From Clostridiaceae bacterium Marseille-Q4149 (GTDB lineage: Bacteria; Bacillota; Clostridia; Oscillospirales; Oscillospiraceae), in the NCBI GenBank assembly GCA_018228685.1, contig CP073691.1, forward strand, positions 1,736,001-1,800,000: a stretch of 64,000 bases of DNA, written 5' to 3'. The notes beneath the pieces were generated by a model, which saw nothing but the letters and a program-made list of their open reading frames with translations, had not been told where the DNA came from and ran no database searches. The translations under genes and the position numbers were made by a program. Below are positions 16,560 to 25,661 of the stretch, one piece after another (position 1 is the first letter of the stretch; each line of letters begins with the position of its first letter).

Positions 16560-18020
16560 ATGGAACAACATACGACCCATACCAATACCGAGGTCCAGCC
16601 CATCGACCTGTCCGTCCTGCTGCGGCGGATGGGCCGGGCGCTGACGCGCCTGTGGCCGGTGTGCCTGGCCCTGGTGGTGCTGTGCGCCGCCCTGATGGGC
16701 TGGCGCGGCCACCGCAGCTTCCGCCCCATGTACCGCTCCGACGCGGTGTTCTCCGTGAATCTCAGCTTTGTGGGCGGCACCGACCTCTCCGGCTACAGCC
16801 AATATTACAACAAGTCCGCCGCCCAGCAGGTGGCGGACACCTTCCCCTATCTGCTGACCTCCGACCGCATGCAGGAGCTGCTGCTCCAGCGACTGGGCGT
16901 CACCTATCTCAACGGCGTCATCTCCTCCTCCGCCATCAAGGACACCAGCTTCTTCGTCCTGACGGTGGAAAGCCCCAGCCCCCAGGACGCCTATGACATC
17001 CTCTGCGCCGTCATCGACGTCTACCCCCAGGTGAACCGCCTGGTCCTGGGCGAAACGCAGCTGGTGGTGAACCAGGAGCCCTCCCTGCCCGACACGCCGT
17101 ATAACGCCGATCCCTGGGTGCGCAGCGCCGTCAAGGGCGCGGCCCTGGGCGTGGTGCTGGCGCTGGCGGTGCTCATCGTGGCCGCCGCCCTGCGGCGGAC
17201 GGTGTCCTCCACCGGCGACGTCAAGCGCCTGGTAAGCCTGACGGCCCTGGCCTCCATCCCCCGCACGGCCCCCAAGCGCCGGAAAAACGGCCCCCAGCAG
17301 GGGCTGCTGATCACCCGCATGCAGACCGACAGCGCCTTCTGCGAGGCGTATCGCCTGCTGCGGCTGAAGCTGCTGCGGCAGCTGAAGGACGAGGACAAGG
17401 TCATCATGGTCACAAGCTCCATCCCCTCCGAGGGGAAAAGCTCCGTGTCCGTGAACCTGGCCCTGTCCCTGGCCCGGGAGGGAAAAAAGGTCCTGCTGAT
17501 CGACGGCGACCTCCGGGGCCCCAGCGACAAGGCCCTGCTGGGCATCACCAAGCCCTCCGAGGGTCTGGGCCAGTGCCTGTCCGGCAGCCTGGGCCAGGTG
17601 CACTTCCTGCGCTATGAGGACACGTCCCTGTACGTCTTTGCCGGCAGCGAGCCCATCCACACCCCCATGAACCTGCTGCAATACGACAAGCTGGAGGCGC
17701 TGATGAACACCCTGCGCCCCATGTTTGACTACATCGTGCTGGACACGCCGCCCTGCGCCATGATGGCCGACGCCCTGGCCATGTGCCGCCATGTGGACCG
17801 GGTGATCTACGTCATCCGGGAGGATTTCGCCGCCACCACCCAGATCTTCGAGGGCATCCAGGCCCTGGCCGGGGCCGACGCCCGGATGGCCGGCTTTGTG
17901 TTCAACTGCGCCGCCAACGTCCGGGGCTCCTCCTCCGGCTATGGCTACGGCTACGGTTATGGGTATGGCTACGGCTATGGCTATGGCTACGGCAAGACCA
18001 AGCGCAAAAGCGCCGAATAA
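16560..18020 (+). CDS. BY-kinase 2: fused Wzz-type modulator and CpsD-type tyrosine kinase
   Basis: The protein is 486 residues; ATG 16560 lies 9 nt after the stop of BY-kinase 1. Membrane segments lie near residues 33-50 and 192-212. The kinase half has Walker A PSEGKSS (K293), Walker A' VLLIDGDLRGP and Walker B FDYIVLDTPP. The tail is almost pure alternating Tyr-Gly for about 20 residues, encoded by a simple repeat near 17938-17990, then KTKRKSAE. The Tyr-Gly run is longer than in BY-kinase 1 and could vary in length by slippage. Two fused BY-kinases side by side, with no glycosyltransferase or flippase genes in the operon, is unusual. Confidence 0.88.
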   Translation: MEQHTTHTNTEVQPIDLSVLLRRMGRALTRLWPVCLALVVLCAALMGWRGHRSFRPMYRSDAVFSVNLSFVGGTDLSGYSQYYNKSAAQQVADTFPYLLTSDRMQELLLQRLGVTYLNGVISSSAIKDTSFFVLTVESPSPQDAYDILCAVIDVYPQVNRLVLGETQLVVNQEPSLPDTPYNADPWVRSAVKGAALGVVLALAVLIVAAALRRTVSSTGDVKRLVSLTALASIPRTAPKRRKNGPQQGLLITRMQTDSAFCEAYRLLRLKLLRQLKDEDKVIMVTSSIPSEGKSSVSVNLALSLAREGKKVLLIDGDLRGPSDKALLGITKPSEGLGQCLSGSLGQVHFLRYEDTSLYVFAGSEPIHTPMNLLQYDKLEALMNTLRPMFDYIVLDTPPCAMMADALAMCRHVDRVIYVIREDFAATTQIFEGIQALAGADARMAGFVFNCAANVRGSSSGYGYGYGYGYGYGYGYGYGKTKRKSAE

Positions 18021-18030
18021 GGATTTTTCC

Positions 18031-18056
18031 AAGCCTCCGGCCCCGGCCGGGGGCTT
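18031..18056 (+). terminator. Hairpin after the BY-kinase operon
   Basis: Twelve-bp stem AAGCCTCCGGCC / GGCCGGGGGCTT with one G-T pair. It lacks a clean T-run directly after it, but a second A/T-rich hairpin (CTTGTCAAAAAAG...) follows from 18059. Confidence 0.55.
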
Positions 18057-18239
18057 CAGCTTGTCAAAAAAGACTTTTTCGACAGTCTCAAGCCCCCGAA
18101 AATCTATACAAACCCGGATTTTTGTGGTATACTGTCCTATCCGGTATGTCTGAATTTACAGAAAGTTCAGGAAAGTCCCGGCCGGGGCGGTATAATAAAG
18201 AAAAACACCAACGATACTCACAAGTGGGAGGCAAAGCGC

Positions 18240-18920
18240 ATGGCACGCAACATTCTGGTGGTCGAGGACGACCGCAATATCTCCGACCTGATCCGCATGT
18301 ACCTGGAAAAAGAGGGGTTCGACGTCCGCATCGCCTACGACGGCGGCAAGGCCGTGGAGGAATTTGACCGGGAGGCCCCGGACATGGTGCTGCTGGACAT
18401 CATGCTGCCGGTGATGGACGGCTGGGCCGTGTGCGCCCATATCCGGGAAAAGGCCAAGACCCCCATCATCATGCTCACCGCCAAAAGCGAGGTCAACGAC
18501 CGGATCACCGGCCTGGAAATGGGGGCCGACGACTATCTGGTGAAGCCCTTCGAGATGAAGGAGCTGATGGCCCGCATCAACGCGGTGCTCCGCCGCAGCG
18601 AAATTCCCGACGACACCAAAAAGCGCCTGACCTTCGACAAGCTGGTCATCGACCTGGACAGCTATGAGCTGCTGGTGGACGGTAAGAAGATCGACACGCC
18701 CCCCAAGGAGCTGGAGCTGCTGTATCACCTGGCCTCCACCCCCAACCGGGTGTATACCCGCAACCAGCTGCTGGACGAGGTGTGGGGCTTCGACTATTTC
18801 GGCGACTCCCGCACCGTGGACGTGCACATCAAGCGCCTGCGGGAAAAGGTGGAGGGTGTGTCCGACCAGTGGGAGCTGAAAACCGTGTGGGGCGTGGGCT
18901 ATAAGTTTGAAGTGAAATGA
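18240..18920 (+). CDS. OmpR/PhoB-family response regulator
   Basis: The protein is 226 residues. The receiver domain has the acidic pocket (VVEDD near 8-12), phospho-acceptor D53 in LLDIMLPVMDG, T81 and K104 in LVKPF. The C-terminal winged helix contains TPPKELELLYHL and DSRTVDVHIKRLREK, typical of OmpR/PhoB DNA-binding domains. It overlaps the histidine kinase start by 4 bp. A downstream HtrA-type protease in the same operon suggests an envelope-stress response. Confidence 0.95.
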   Translation: MARNILVVEDDRNISDLIRMYLEKEGFDVRIAYDGGKAVEEFDREAPDMVLLDIMLPVMDGWAVCAHIREKAKTPIIMLTAKSEVNDRITGLEMGADDYLVKPFEMKELMARINAVLRRSEIPDDTKKRLTFDKLVIDLDSYELLVDGKKIDTPPKELELLYHLASTPNRVYTRNQLLDEVWGFDYFGDSRTVDVHIKRLREKVEGVSDQWELKTVWGVGYKFEVK

Positions 18921-20386
18921 GCCAGGAAAAGATCACCCGGTTCCGCCGCCGGTTCGACAGTCTCTATTGGCAGCAGTTTCTGCTGACGGCGGGGATGGTG
19001 CTGCTGACGCTGCTGCTGCTGGGCGTGTCGTTTTACGCCCTGAGCTATAACGACACCGTGTCCGAGCGGCGCAGCGAAATGCGCCAGCACGCGGAGCTGA
19101 TTGCCAACATGTCCGGGGACTATCTGGCCTCCGATGGGCAGACCGCCAGCCCCAGCCTGCAGAATCTCATCGCCCTGGCCGCCGGGCTTACCAAGGCGGA
19201 CTTTCTCCTGTGCAATGACCAGGGCTACGCCCTGCTGACCTCCGACCAGCGGCTGGGAGGCCAGGTGGTGTCCGTACCCCAGGAGATTCAGGACGCCGTT
19301 TTCGGAGACAAGGGCTTTTACCAGGGCCGCAGCAGCATCGGCGGCGCATACGACATCCGGCAGTTCGTGGTGGCGGTGCCCGTCACCCAGGAGGACGGCG
19401 GCACCGTGGGCATGGTCCTGGCGGTGATGGACGCCCGGTCCCTGATGAGCATGTGGCGCTCCTTCATCGGCCTGTTCTTCATGACCTCGGCCATCATCCT
19501 GCTGATCTCCTTTGTGGCCAGCTCCCTGACCTCCATGCGCCAGATTCAGCCCATCCGGGAGATGGTCCAGGCCACCCGGTCCTATGCCGCCGGAAACTTC
19601 GACGTGCGTATGCAGGACACCGGCCGCAGCGACGAGATCGGCGAGCTGGCGGCGTCCTTCAACAACATGGCCGACTCCCTGGCGGAAACCGAGCGCCAGC
19701 GAAGCGAGTTCATCGCCAACATCTCCCACGAGCTGAAAACCCCCATGACCACCATCGCCGGATATACCGACGGCATCCTGGACGGCACCATTCCCCCGGA
19801 GAAGGAGCGGAAATATCTCCAGATCATCTCCGACGAAAGCCGCCGCCTCAGCCGCCTGGTCCGCCGGATGCTGGATATCTCCCAGATACAGTCCCAGCAG
19901 GACATGAAGAAGGAGGACTTCGACCTGTGCGAGAGTATGCGCCTGGCCCTGCTGTCCATGGAGCAGAAGATCACCGACCGGGGCCTGGACGTGGAGGCGG
20001 ACATCCCGGAGGATTCCGTCATGGTCCAGGGGGTCAACGACCTGATCACCCAGGTGATCTATAACCTGCTGGAAAACGCCGCCAAGTTCGCCGCCCCCGG
20101 GTCCACCCTGTACCTGGGGCTGACGGAGACCGGCGGCGACAAGGCGGTGGTCACCGTGCGCAACACCGGCCACACCATTCCGGCGGAGGAGATTCCCCTG
20201 CTGTTCGAGCGCTTCCACAAATCCGACAAATCCCGCAGCGAGGACAAGGACGGCTACGGGCTGGGCCTGTATGTGGTGAAAACCATCCTGTCCCAGCATA
20301 AGGAGAAGATCACCGTCACCAGCGAAAACGGCGTCACCTCCTTCAGCTTCACCGTGCAGCTGGCCCACCCCATGCGCAATACATGA
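18917..20386 (+). CDS. Membrane sensor histidine kinase with HAMP domain
   Basis: The protein is 489 residues. Membrane segments near residues 20-42 and 178-203 bracket an extracellular sensor region of about 135 residues (including KADFLLCNDQGYALLTSD). A HAMP linker follows, then HisKA with H271 in ISHELKTPMTT, the N-box (YNLLENAAKFA) and the G-box (GYGLGLYVVK). It phosphorylates the response regulator encoded just upstream. The extracellular loop resembles a PAS-like sensor fold in outline, but the signal is unknown. Confidence 0.94.
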   Translation: MSQEKITRFRRRFDSLYWQQFLLTAGMVLLTLLLLGVSFYALSYNDTVSERRSEMRQHAELIANMSGDYLASDGQTASPSLQNLIALAAGLTKADFLLCNDQGYALLTSDQRLGGQVVSVPQEIQDAVFGDKGFYQGRSSIGGAYDIRQFVVAVPVTQEDGGTVGMVLAVMDARSLMSMWRSFIGLFFMTSAIILLISFVASSLTSMRQIQPIREMVQATRSYAAGNFDVRMQDTGRSDEIGELAASFNNMADSLAETERQRSEFIANISHELKTPMTTIAGYTDGILDGTIPPEKERKYLQIISDESRRLSRLVRRMLDISQIQSQQDMKKEDFDLCESMRLALLSMEQKITDRGLDVEADIPEDSVMVQGVNDLITQVIYNLLENAAKFAAPGSTLYLGLTETGGDKAVVTVRNTGHTIPAEEIPLLFERFHKSDKSRSEDKDGYGLGLYVVKTILSQHKEKITVTSENGVTSFSFTVQLAHPMRNT

Positions 20387-20400
20387 GAGGAACTTTTGCT

Positions 20401-21753
20401 ATGACAGACGAAAACAAGGATATCTGCCCGGAAACTCCGGAAACTCCGGACCTGCCGGAGACCCCGGAAGCGGCCCCGGAGGAGCCGAAGGAGGTGGTCT
20501 CCTGGTACATTCCCAAGGAGCCCCAGGGCCGGGAGGTGGTCAGCTACTATGTCCAGCGGGACCCCATGCCCCAGAACGTCTGGCAGCAGGCCGCCAAAAA
20601 GGAGAAGCGCCGCAGCCGTCTGTGGCTGTGGATCTCCCTGGCCGTGCTGGCGGTGACGGTGGCGGCGGTGGTGCTGGCGGCCATACTGGGCGGCAATAGC
20701 GGCAGCGGTCAGCATCGGCCCCTGCCCGACGGCGACGGCGACAACCCCAGCAGCATTGTGGACATTTTCGGCAGCAAGGCCACCAGCATTCCCCGGATTC
20801 AGGGAGACCCCGGCGTCCGCCTGGCCTGCCGGGACCCCCAGAGCCAGCCCCTGACGGCCCAGGAGGTATATGCCAAGGTGAACCCCTCCGTGGTCACGGT
20901 GGTGTCCGAGCAGTCGGAGGGGGCCTCCATCGGCACCGGCGTCATCATGACCTCCGACGGGTATATCATCACCAACGCCCATGTGATCTCCGGCGGCAAG
21001 AGCTGCTGGGTGGCCCTGGACACCGGCGTCACCTATGAGGTGAACCTGGTGGGCTTTGACGAGGAGGAGGACCTGGCCGTGCTGAAGGCCGATCCCCAGA
21101 ATCCCCTGCCCGCCGCCGAGTTCGGCAACTCCGACCTGGTGCAGGTGGGCGACACCGCCTATGCCATCGGCAACCCCCTGGGGGTGGAGCTGCGGGGCAC
21201 CATGACCAACGGCATCATTTCCGCCGTCAACCGCGCCGTGGAGGTGGACGGCAAGACCATGACCCTGCTGCAGACCAGCGCCGCCCTGAACAACGGCAAC
21301 TCCGGCGGCCCCCTGATCAACGAATACGGCCAGGTCATCGGCATCAACACCCTGAAAATGAGCACCACCGACAGCACCGAGGCCACGGTGGAGGGCCTGG
21401 GCTTCGCCCTGCCCATCAGCTCCGTCAGCTTCGTGGTCAACGACCTCATCGCCAACGGCCACTACCGGGGCGCCCCCTCCCTGGGCATCACCGTCACCAC
21501 CGTGGAAAAGGACGGCGGCGGCACCCAGGTCCAGGTCATGGAGGTCAGCGCCGGCTCCGGCGCGGCCGACGCGGGCATCCAGGCCGGGGACGTGATCCTG
21601 GCGGCAGACGGCCAGGCCGTGTCCGTTACCTCCGACCTGCTGACGGCCCGGCGCAGCCACATCATCGGCGACACCGTGACCCTGACCATCCTCCGGGACG
21701 GCCAGCAGTTCGACGTGGAGGTGACTCTCCGCTCCAACCGCAGCTTCGGCTGA
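20401..21753 (+). CDS. HtrA/DegP-type membrane-anchored serine protease
   Basis: The protein is 450 residues from ATG 20401. That start is preferred over 20383 because GAGGAA lies about 9 nt upstream. It has a cytoplasmic acidic, proline-rich head, one membrane segment (near residues 79-101), a trypsin-like domain with H194 (TNAHV), D224 (EEEDLAVLK) and S301 (GNSGGPL), and a C-terminal PDZ domain (VSAGSGAADAGIQAGDVIL). It would degrade or hold misfolded proteins outside the membrane. It is co-transcribed with the two-component system, matching the known logic of stress-controlled HtrA genes. Confidence 0.93.
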   Translation: MTDENKDICPETPETPDLPETPEAAPEEPKEVVSWYIPKEPQGREVVSYYVQRDPMPQNVWQQAAKKEKRRSRLWLWISLAVLAVTVAAVVLAAILGGNSGSGQHRPLPDGDGDNPSSIVDIFGSKATSIPRIQGDPGVRLACRDPQSQPLTAQEVYAKVNPSVVTVVSEQSEGASIGTGVIMTSDGYIITNAHVISGGKSCWVALDTGVTYEVNLVGFDEEEDLAVLKADPQNPLPAAEFGNSDLVQVGDTAYAIGNPLGVELRGTMTNGIISAVNRAVEVDGKTMTLLQTSAALNNGNSGGPLINEYGQVIGINTLKMSTTDSTEATVEGLGFALPISSVSFVVNDLIANGHYRGAPSLGITVTTVEKDGGGTQVQVMEVSAGSGAADAGIQAGDVILAADGQAVSVTSDLLTARRSHIIGDTVTLTILRDGQQFDVEVTLRSNRSFG

Positions 21754-21769
21754 GCATCCGACCCCTTCA

Positions 21770-21799
21770 CCCCGGCGGGAAAATCCCGCCGGGGATTGT
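21770..21799 (+). terminator. Rho-independent terminator after the HtrA gene
   Basis: Eleven-bp stem CCCCGGCGGGA / TCCCGCCGGGG with a 3-nt loop (21770-21794), followed by ATTGTT. Confidence 0.75.
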
Positions 21800-21854
21800 T
21801 CTGCCGGTGGGGGCCTGTGCATATGCTGGAGAAAAAGCCTCAGGAGGGATGGAC

Positions 21855-22853
21855 ATGCGTTATTGGGCGGCGGGGCTTTTGCTGACGGTGCTGCTGTTCG
21901 GCGGGGGATGGCTGAGCAGCGGAGCTGCGCCGGACGTGTCCCGCTCCGTCCCGGGGGCTGACCCGGGACAGACCGGCGAAAATGCGGGACAACCCGCCGC
22001 CGATGCGAACACGGTGCTGCGGGTATGGGACGGGGAGCAGGTGGTGGAGATGACCATGGCGGAGTATCTGCCCGGGGTGGTCCGGGGGGAGATGCCCGCC
22101 GCCTTCCACCAGCAGGCCCTGGACGCCCAGGCCGTGGCGGAGCGGACCTTCATCTATTACCACATGGCCTCCGGCCGGAAGGCCGCCCACCCGGACGCCG
22201 ACGTGTGCATGGATTACCGCTGCTGCAATGCCTACACCTCCGCCCAGGCGGCGGCGGAAAAGTGGGGGGACCACGCCGCCGAATACGAGGCCAAGGTCCA
22301 GCAGGCCGTACGGGACACCGACGGCCAGGTGATCCTCTACAACGGCCAGCCCATTTTAGCGGCCTTCCACTCCTCCTCCGCCGGGGTCACCGCCAACTCC
22401 GGGGACGTGTGGGTGTCCACCCTGCCGTATCTGCACAGCGTGGAAAGCCCCGAGGGGGAGGACACCGTGCCCAATTACTACAGCGTCAAGGAAATCCCGG
22501 CGGCGGAGTTTCAGCAGACCTTCCTGGCGGCCTATCCGGAGGCGTCCTTTGCCGGAGGGCCGGAAACCTGGATCACCGGCCGGGTGGAAAACGCCTCCGG
22601 CCGGGTGGAGAGCATCTGCATCGGCGGCGTCACGGTGGAGGGCACCCAGGTCCGGAGCCTGTTTGGCCTGCGGTCGGCGTGCTTCACGGCGGAGGCCGCG
22701 GCGGACAGGGTCACATTCCGCGTCACCGGCTTCGGCCACGGGGTGGGCATGAGCCAGTACGGAGCCAACCGCCTGGCCCAGGACGGCAAGTCCTGGCAGG
22801 AGATCCTCCACTGGTACTACACCGGCGTCACCATCGCCCCCTACGGCGGATAG
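21855..22853 (+). CDS. spoIID: Stage II sporulation protein D (SpoIID)
   Basis: The protein is 332 residues. Start 21855 is chosen because AGGAGG ends 7 nt before it; the ATG at 21849 would be only 1 nt away. An N-terminal signal anchor (MRYWAAGLLLTVLLFGG) is followed by the SpoIID/LytB domain (MTMAEYLPGVVRGEMPAAFH, ALDAQAVAERTFI) and the C-terminal GFGHGVGMSQYGANRLA motif. SpoIID is the lytic transglycosylase that thins peptidoglycan during forespore engulfment, working with SpoIIM and SpoIIP. It indicates a spore-forming lineage. It stands between the HtrA operon and cdd, not beside its usual partner spoIIID. Confidence 0.92.
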   Translation: MRYWAAGLLLTVLLFGGGWLSSGAAPDVSRSVPGADPGQTGENAGQPAADANTVLRVWDGEQVVEMTMAEYLPGVVRGEMPAAFHQQALDAQAVAERTFIYYHMASGRKAAHPDADVCMDYRCCNAYTSAQAAAEKWGDHAAEYEAKVQQAVRDTDGQVILYNGQPILAAFHSSSAGVTANSGDVWVSTLPYLHSVESPEGEDTVPNYYSVKEIPAAEFQQTFLAAYPEASFAGGPETWITGRVENASGRVESICIGGVTVEGTQVRSLFGLRSACFTAEAAADRVTFRVTGFGHGVGMSQYGANRLAQDGKSWQEILHWYYTGVTIAPYGG

Positions 22854-22856
22854 GAC

Positions 22857-22885
22857 TTGACGAAAGGCGGAATTTATACTACAAT
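22857..22885 (+). promoter_or_regulatory. Sigma-A promoter of cdd
   Basis: TTGACG (22857-22862) and TACAAT (22880-22885) with a 17-bp spacer, 35 bp upstream of the start codon. Confidence 0.7.
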
Positions 22886-22920
22886 TTTCTTCAGAAACAT
22901 CACGGAAGGAGACTTGCTTC

Positions 22921-23310
22921 GTGACAAGAGACGAGCTTTGCCGGGCCGCCGTGGCCATGCTGGACCGGGCCTATATCCCCTATTCCCACTTTCCGGTGGG
23001 GGCGGCGCTGGAGTGCGCCGACGGCACGGTTTTCACCGGCTGCAACATTGAAAACGCCGCCTACGGCTGCACCATCTGCGCCGAGCGCACCGCCATCTTC
23101 AAGGCCGTCAGCGAGGGGCACCGGGACTTTGTGCGCATCGTCATCGCCGGGAAAAGTGAGGACTACTGCGTGCCCTGCGGCTCCTGCCGCCAGGTGATGA
23201 TGGAATTCGCCCCGGAGATGGAGGTCATCTGCCTCAACGGTCAGGGGCAGGCCAAGAGCTTCCGCCTGCGGGAGCTGCTGCCCTACGGCTTCGACCAGAG
23301 CTGGCTGTGA
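22921..23310 (+). CDS. cdd: Cytidine deaminase
   Basis: The protein is 129 residues beginning at GTG 22921, with GGAAGGAG about 8 nt upstream. It is the small tetrameric zinc type: C53-A-E55 supplies a zinc ligand and the proton shuttle, and P-C86-G-S-C89 the other two ligands. FTGCNIENAAYG is the substrate loop. It hydrolyses cytidine and deoxycytidine to uridine and deoxyuridine for pyrimidine salvage. The length matches the family, and the gene has its own promoter. Confidence 0.95.
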   Translation: MTRDELCRAAVAMLDRAYIPYSHFPVGAALECADGTVFTGCNIENAAYGCTICAERTAIFKAVSEGHRDFVRIVIAGKSEDYCVPCGSCRQVMMEFAPEMEVICLNGQGQAKSFRLRELLPYGFDQSWL

Positions 23311-23320
23311 GACATGTGCC

Positions 23321-23353
23321 GCCGCCGGTCTGCATTTTTTGCGGACCGGCGGC
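23321..23353 (+). terminator. Hairpin after cdd
   Basis: A near-perfect 13-bp stem (GCCGCCGGTCTGC with GCGGACCGGCGGC) encloses a T-rich loop. The T-run lies in the loop and not after the stem, so termination is less certain. Between here and 23552 no gene is visible. Confidence 0.5.
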
Positions 23354-23552
23354 GCTTTCTGCCCGCTCCTGTGGCCTTCCGGCATTTTTGGCGGTTTTCC
23401 TTGTTGACATAATGCTGTGGAAAACCCGGTGGAAAATGTGCAAAACCCTTGCGGCGCATGCTATCCCGCCGGTTGCCGGTTTGTTATGGCGGCCCCGCCG
23501 CCTGCAACTTTTTGCCCCGGAAAAACATTTTTTCCCCATCCCCGTCCGGCTC

Positions 23553-23581
23553 TTGCCAGACGGAAATTTTTGCGTTAAAAT
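23553..23581 (+). promoter_or_regulatory. Sigma-A promoter of the topoisomerase operon
   Basis: TTGCCA (23553-23558) and TAAAAT (23576-23581) with a 17-bp spacer, 50 bp upstream of the first topoisomerase gene. Confidence 0.7.
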
Positions 23582-23630
23582 AGGATTTGTATATTGGAGA
23601 ATTGGCGGCTTCGGCCGCCGGAGGAAGGAT

Positions 23631-25622
23631 ATGGCCAAGAAAAAAACATACGACAACGACAGCATTTCCAGCCTGAAGGGAGCGGACCGGGTCCGGAAAC
23701 GGCCCGGCGTCATTTTCGGCTCCGACGGGCTGGAGGGCTGCGAGCACGCGGTGTTCGAGATTCTCTCCAACGCCATTGACGAGGCCCGGGCGGGCTTCGG
23801 ACGGGTGATCACCGTCACCCGGTTCCAGGACCGGTCCATCCAGGTGGAGGACCAGGGCCGGGGCTGTCCCGTGGACTGGAACGAAAAGGAGGGGCGGTAC
23901 AACTGGGAGCTGGTGTTCTGCGAGATGTACGCCGGAGGCAAGTACGACCCCACCGGGGAAAACTATGAGTTCTCCCTGGGCCTGAACGGTCTGGGCTCCT
24001 GCGCCACCCAGTACGCCAGCCGCTATATGGACGTTACCGTCTGCCGGGACGGCAATGAGTATAAGCTCCACTTCCAGCGGGGCGAGATCGTGGGGCAGAT
24101 GGAGGTCACCCCCCTGACCCGGAAGAAAACCGGCACCACCATCCGCTGGCTGCCGGACCTGGAGGTGTTCACCGACATCGACATCCCCCTGGACTATTAC
24201 CAGGACGTGATGAAGCGGCAGGCGGTGGTCAACGCTGGGGTGACCTTCCGGCTGCGCAGCGAGGTGTCCCCCGGGAGGTTCGAGACCCAGGACTTCCTGT
24301 ATGAAAACGGCATCCGGGACTATCTGGCCGAGCTGGCCGGGGACGACCCCATCACCCGGCCCGTGTGCTGGGAGGCGGAGCGCCAGGGCCGGGACCGGGC
24401 GGACAAGCCCGAATACAAGGTGAAGCTGAACATCGCCTGGTGCTTTTCCAACCGGGTGCACCTGATGGAGCACTATCACAACTCCAGCTTCCTGGAGCAC
24501 GGCGGCAGCCCCGACAAGGCCACCCGCCTGGCCTTTGTGGCGGCGCTGGACAAATATCTGCGGGAGAACAACAAATACACCAAGGGCGAAAGCAAGATCA
24601 CCTTCCCCGACGTGCAGGAGTGCCTGCTGCTGGTGAGCAGTAACTTCTCCACCCAGACCAGCTATGAAAACCAGACCAAAAAGGCCATCACCAACAAGTT
24701 CATCCAGGACGCCATGTCCGAGTTCCTGCGCCAGCAGCTGCAGGTATTTTTCATCGAGAACCACGACGACGCCGAGCGCATGGCCGCCCAGGTGCTGATC
24801 AACAAGCGCAGCCGGGAGACGGCGGAGCGCACCCGCCTGGGCGCCAAGAAGAAGCTGTCGGAGAAGATCGACATCGCCAACCGGGTGCAGAAGTTTGTGG
24901 ACTGCCGCACCAAGGAGGTGGACCGGCGGGAGATCTATATCGTGGAGGGCGACTCGGCTCTGGGCGCCTGCAAGCAGTCCCGGGACGCGGAGTTCCAGGG
25001 GCTGATGCCCGTCCGGGGCAAGATCCTCAACTGCCTGAAGGCCGACTATCCCCGGATCTTCAAAAGCGACGTCATCACGGACCTGATGAAGGTGCTGGGC
25101 TGCGGCGTGGAGGTTCAGGGCAAGGCCGCCAAGGAGCTGAGCCAGTTTGACCTGAACAACCTCCGGTGGAGCAAGGTGGTCATCTGCACCGATGGCGACG
25201 TGGACGGGTTCCAGATCCGGACCCTGATCCTGACCATGCTGTACCGGCTGTGCCCCACCCTGATCCGGGAGGGCTATGTGTATATCGCCGAGACCCCGCT
25301 GTTTGAGATCACCTATCGGGAGAAAAACGCCGACAAGACCTGGTTTGCCTACTCCGAAAAGGAGAAGGCCGACATCGTCCGCCAGCTGGAGGGGAAGAAG
25401 TTCACCGTCCAGCGGTCCAAGGGACTGGGCGAAAACGACCCGGAGATGATGTGGCTGACCACCATGAACCCGGAGACCCGGCGGCTGGTGCGTGTGCTGC
25501 CCGATGAGGCGGAGGAGACCGCCCGGGTGTTCGACCTGCTGCTGGGGGACAACCTGGCCGGGCGGAAGGACTATATCGCCGAAAACGGCCACCTGTACCT
25601 GGATATGATCGACGTGAGCTGA
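23631..25622 (+). CDS. Type IIA topoisomerase ATPase subunit (GyrB/ParE-like)
   Basis: The protein is 663 residues from ATG 23631, just after GGAGGAAGG. A GHKL ATPase domain opens the chain (RVRKRPGVIFGSDGLEG, E and N in FEILSNAIDEA, GLNGLGSCATQYAS). A transducer domain follows, then the TOPRIM region with EGDSALGACKQ near residue 438 and the metal-binding TDGDVDG near 521. The C-terminal QRSKGLGENDPEMMW is conserved. It pairs with the breakage-reunion subunit encoded 39 bp downstream. Motifs deviate from standard GyrB (EGDSALG for EGDSAGG, TDGDVDG for TDADVDG), which fits a second, ParE-like or lineage-specific enzyme and not the housekeeping gyrase. Confidence 0.88.
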   Translation: MAKKKTYDNDSISSLKGADRVRKRPGVIFGSDGLEGCEHAVFEILSNAIDEARAGFGRVITVTRFQDRSIQVEDQGRGCPVDWNEKEGRYNWELVFCEMYAGGKYDPTGENYEFSLGLNGLGSCATQYASRYMDVTVCRDGNEYKLHFQRGEIVGQMEVTPLTRKKTGTTIRWLPDLEVFTDIDIPLDYYQDVMKRQAVVNAGVTFRLRSEVSPGRFETQDFLYENGIRDYLAELAGDDPITRPVCWEAERQGRDRADKPEYKVKLNIAWCFSNRVHLMEHYHNSSFLEHGGSPDKATRLAFVAALDKYLRENNKYTKGESKITFPDVQECLLLVSSNFSTQTSYENQTKKAITNKFIQDAMSEFLRQQLQVFFIENHDDAERMAAQVLINKRSRETAERTRLGAKKKLSEKIDIANRVQKFVDCRTKEVDRREIYIVEGDSALGACKQSRDAEFQGLMPVRGKILNCLKADYPRIFKSDVITDLMKVLGCGVEVQGKAAKELSQFDLNNLRWSKVVICTDGDVDGFQIRTLILTMLYRLCPTLIREGYVYIAETPLFEITYREKNADKTWFAYSEKEKADIVRQLEGKKFTVQRSKGLGENDPEMMWLTTMNPETRRLVRVLPDEAEETARVFDLLLGDNLAGRKDYIAENGHLYLDMIDVS

Positions 25623-25661
25623 ATTTGCCAAATGACCGCTTGAACGAAAGGAATTTGCCCC

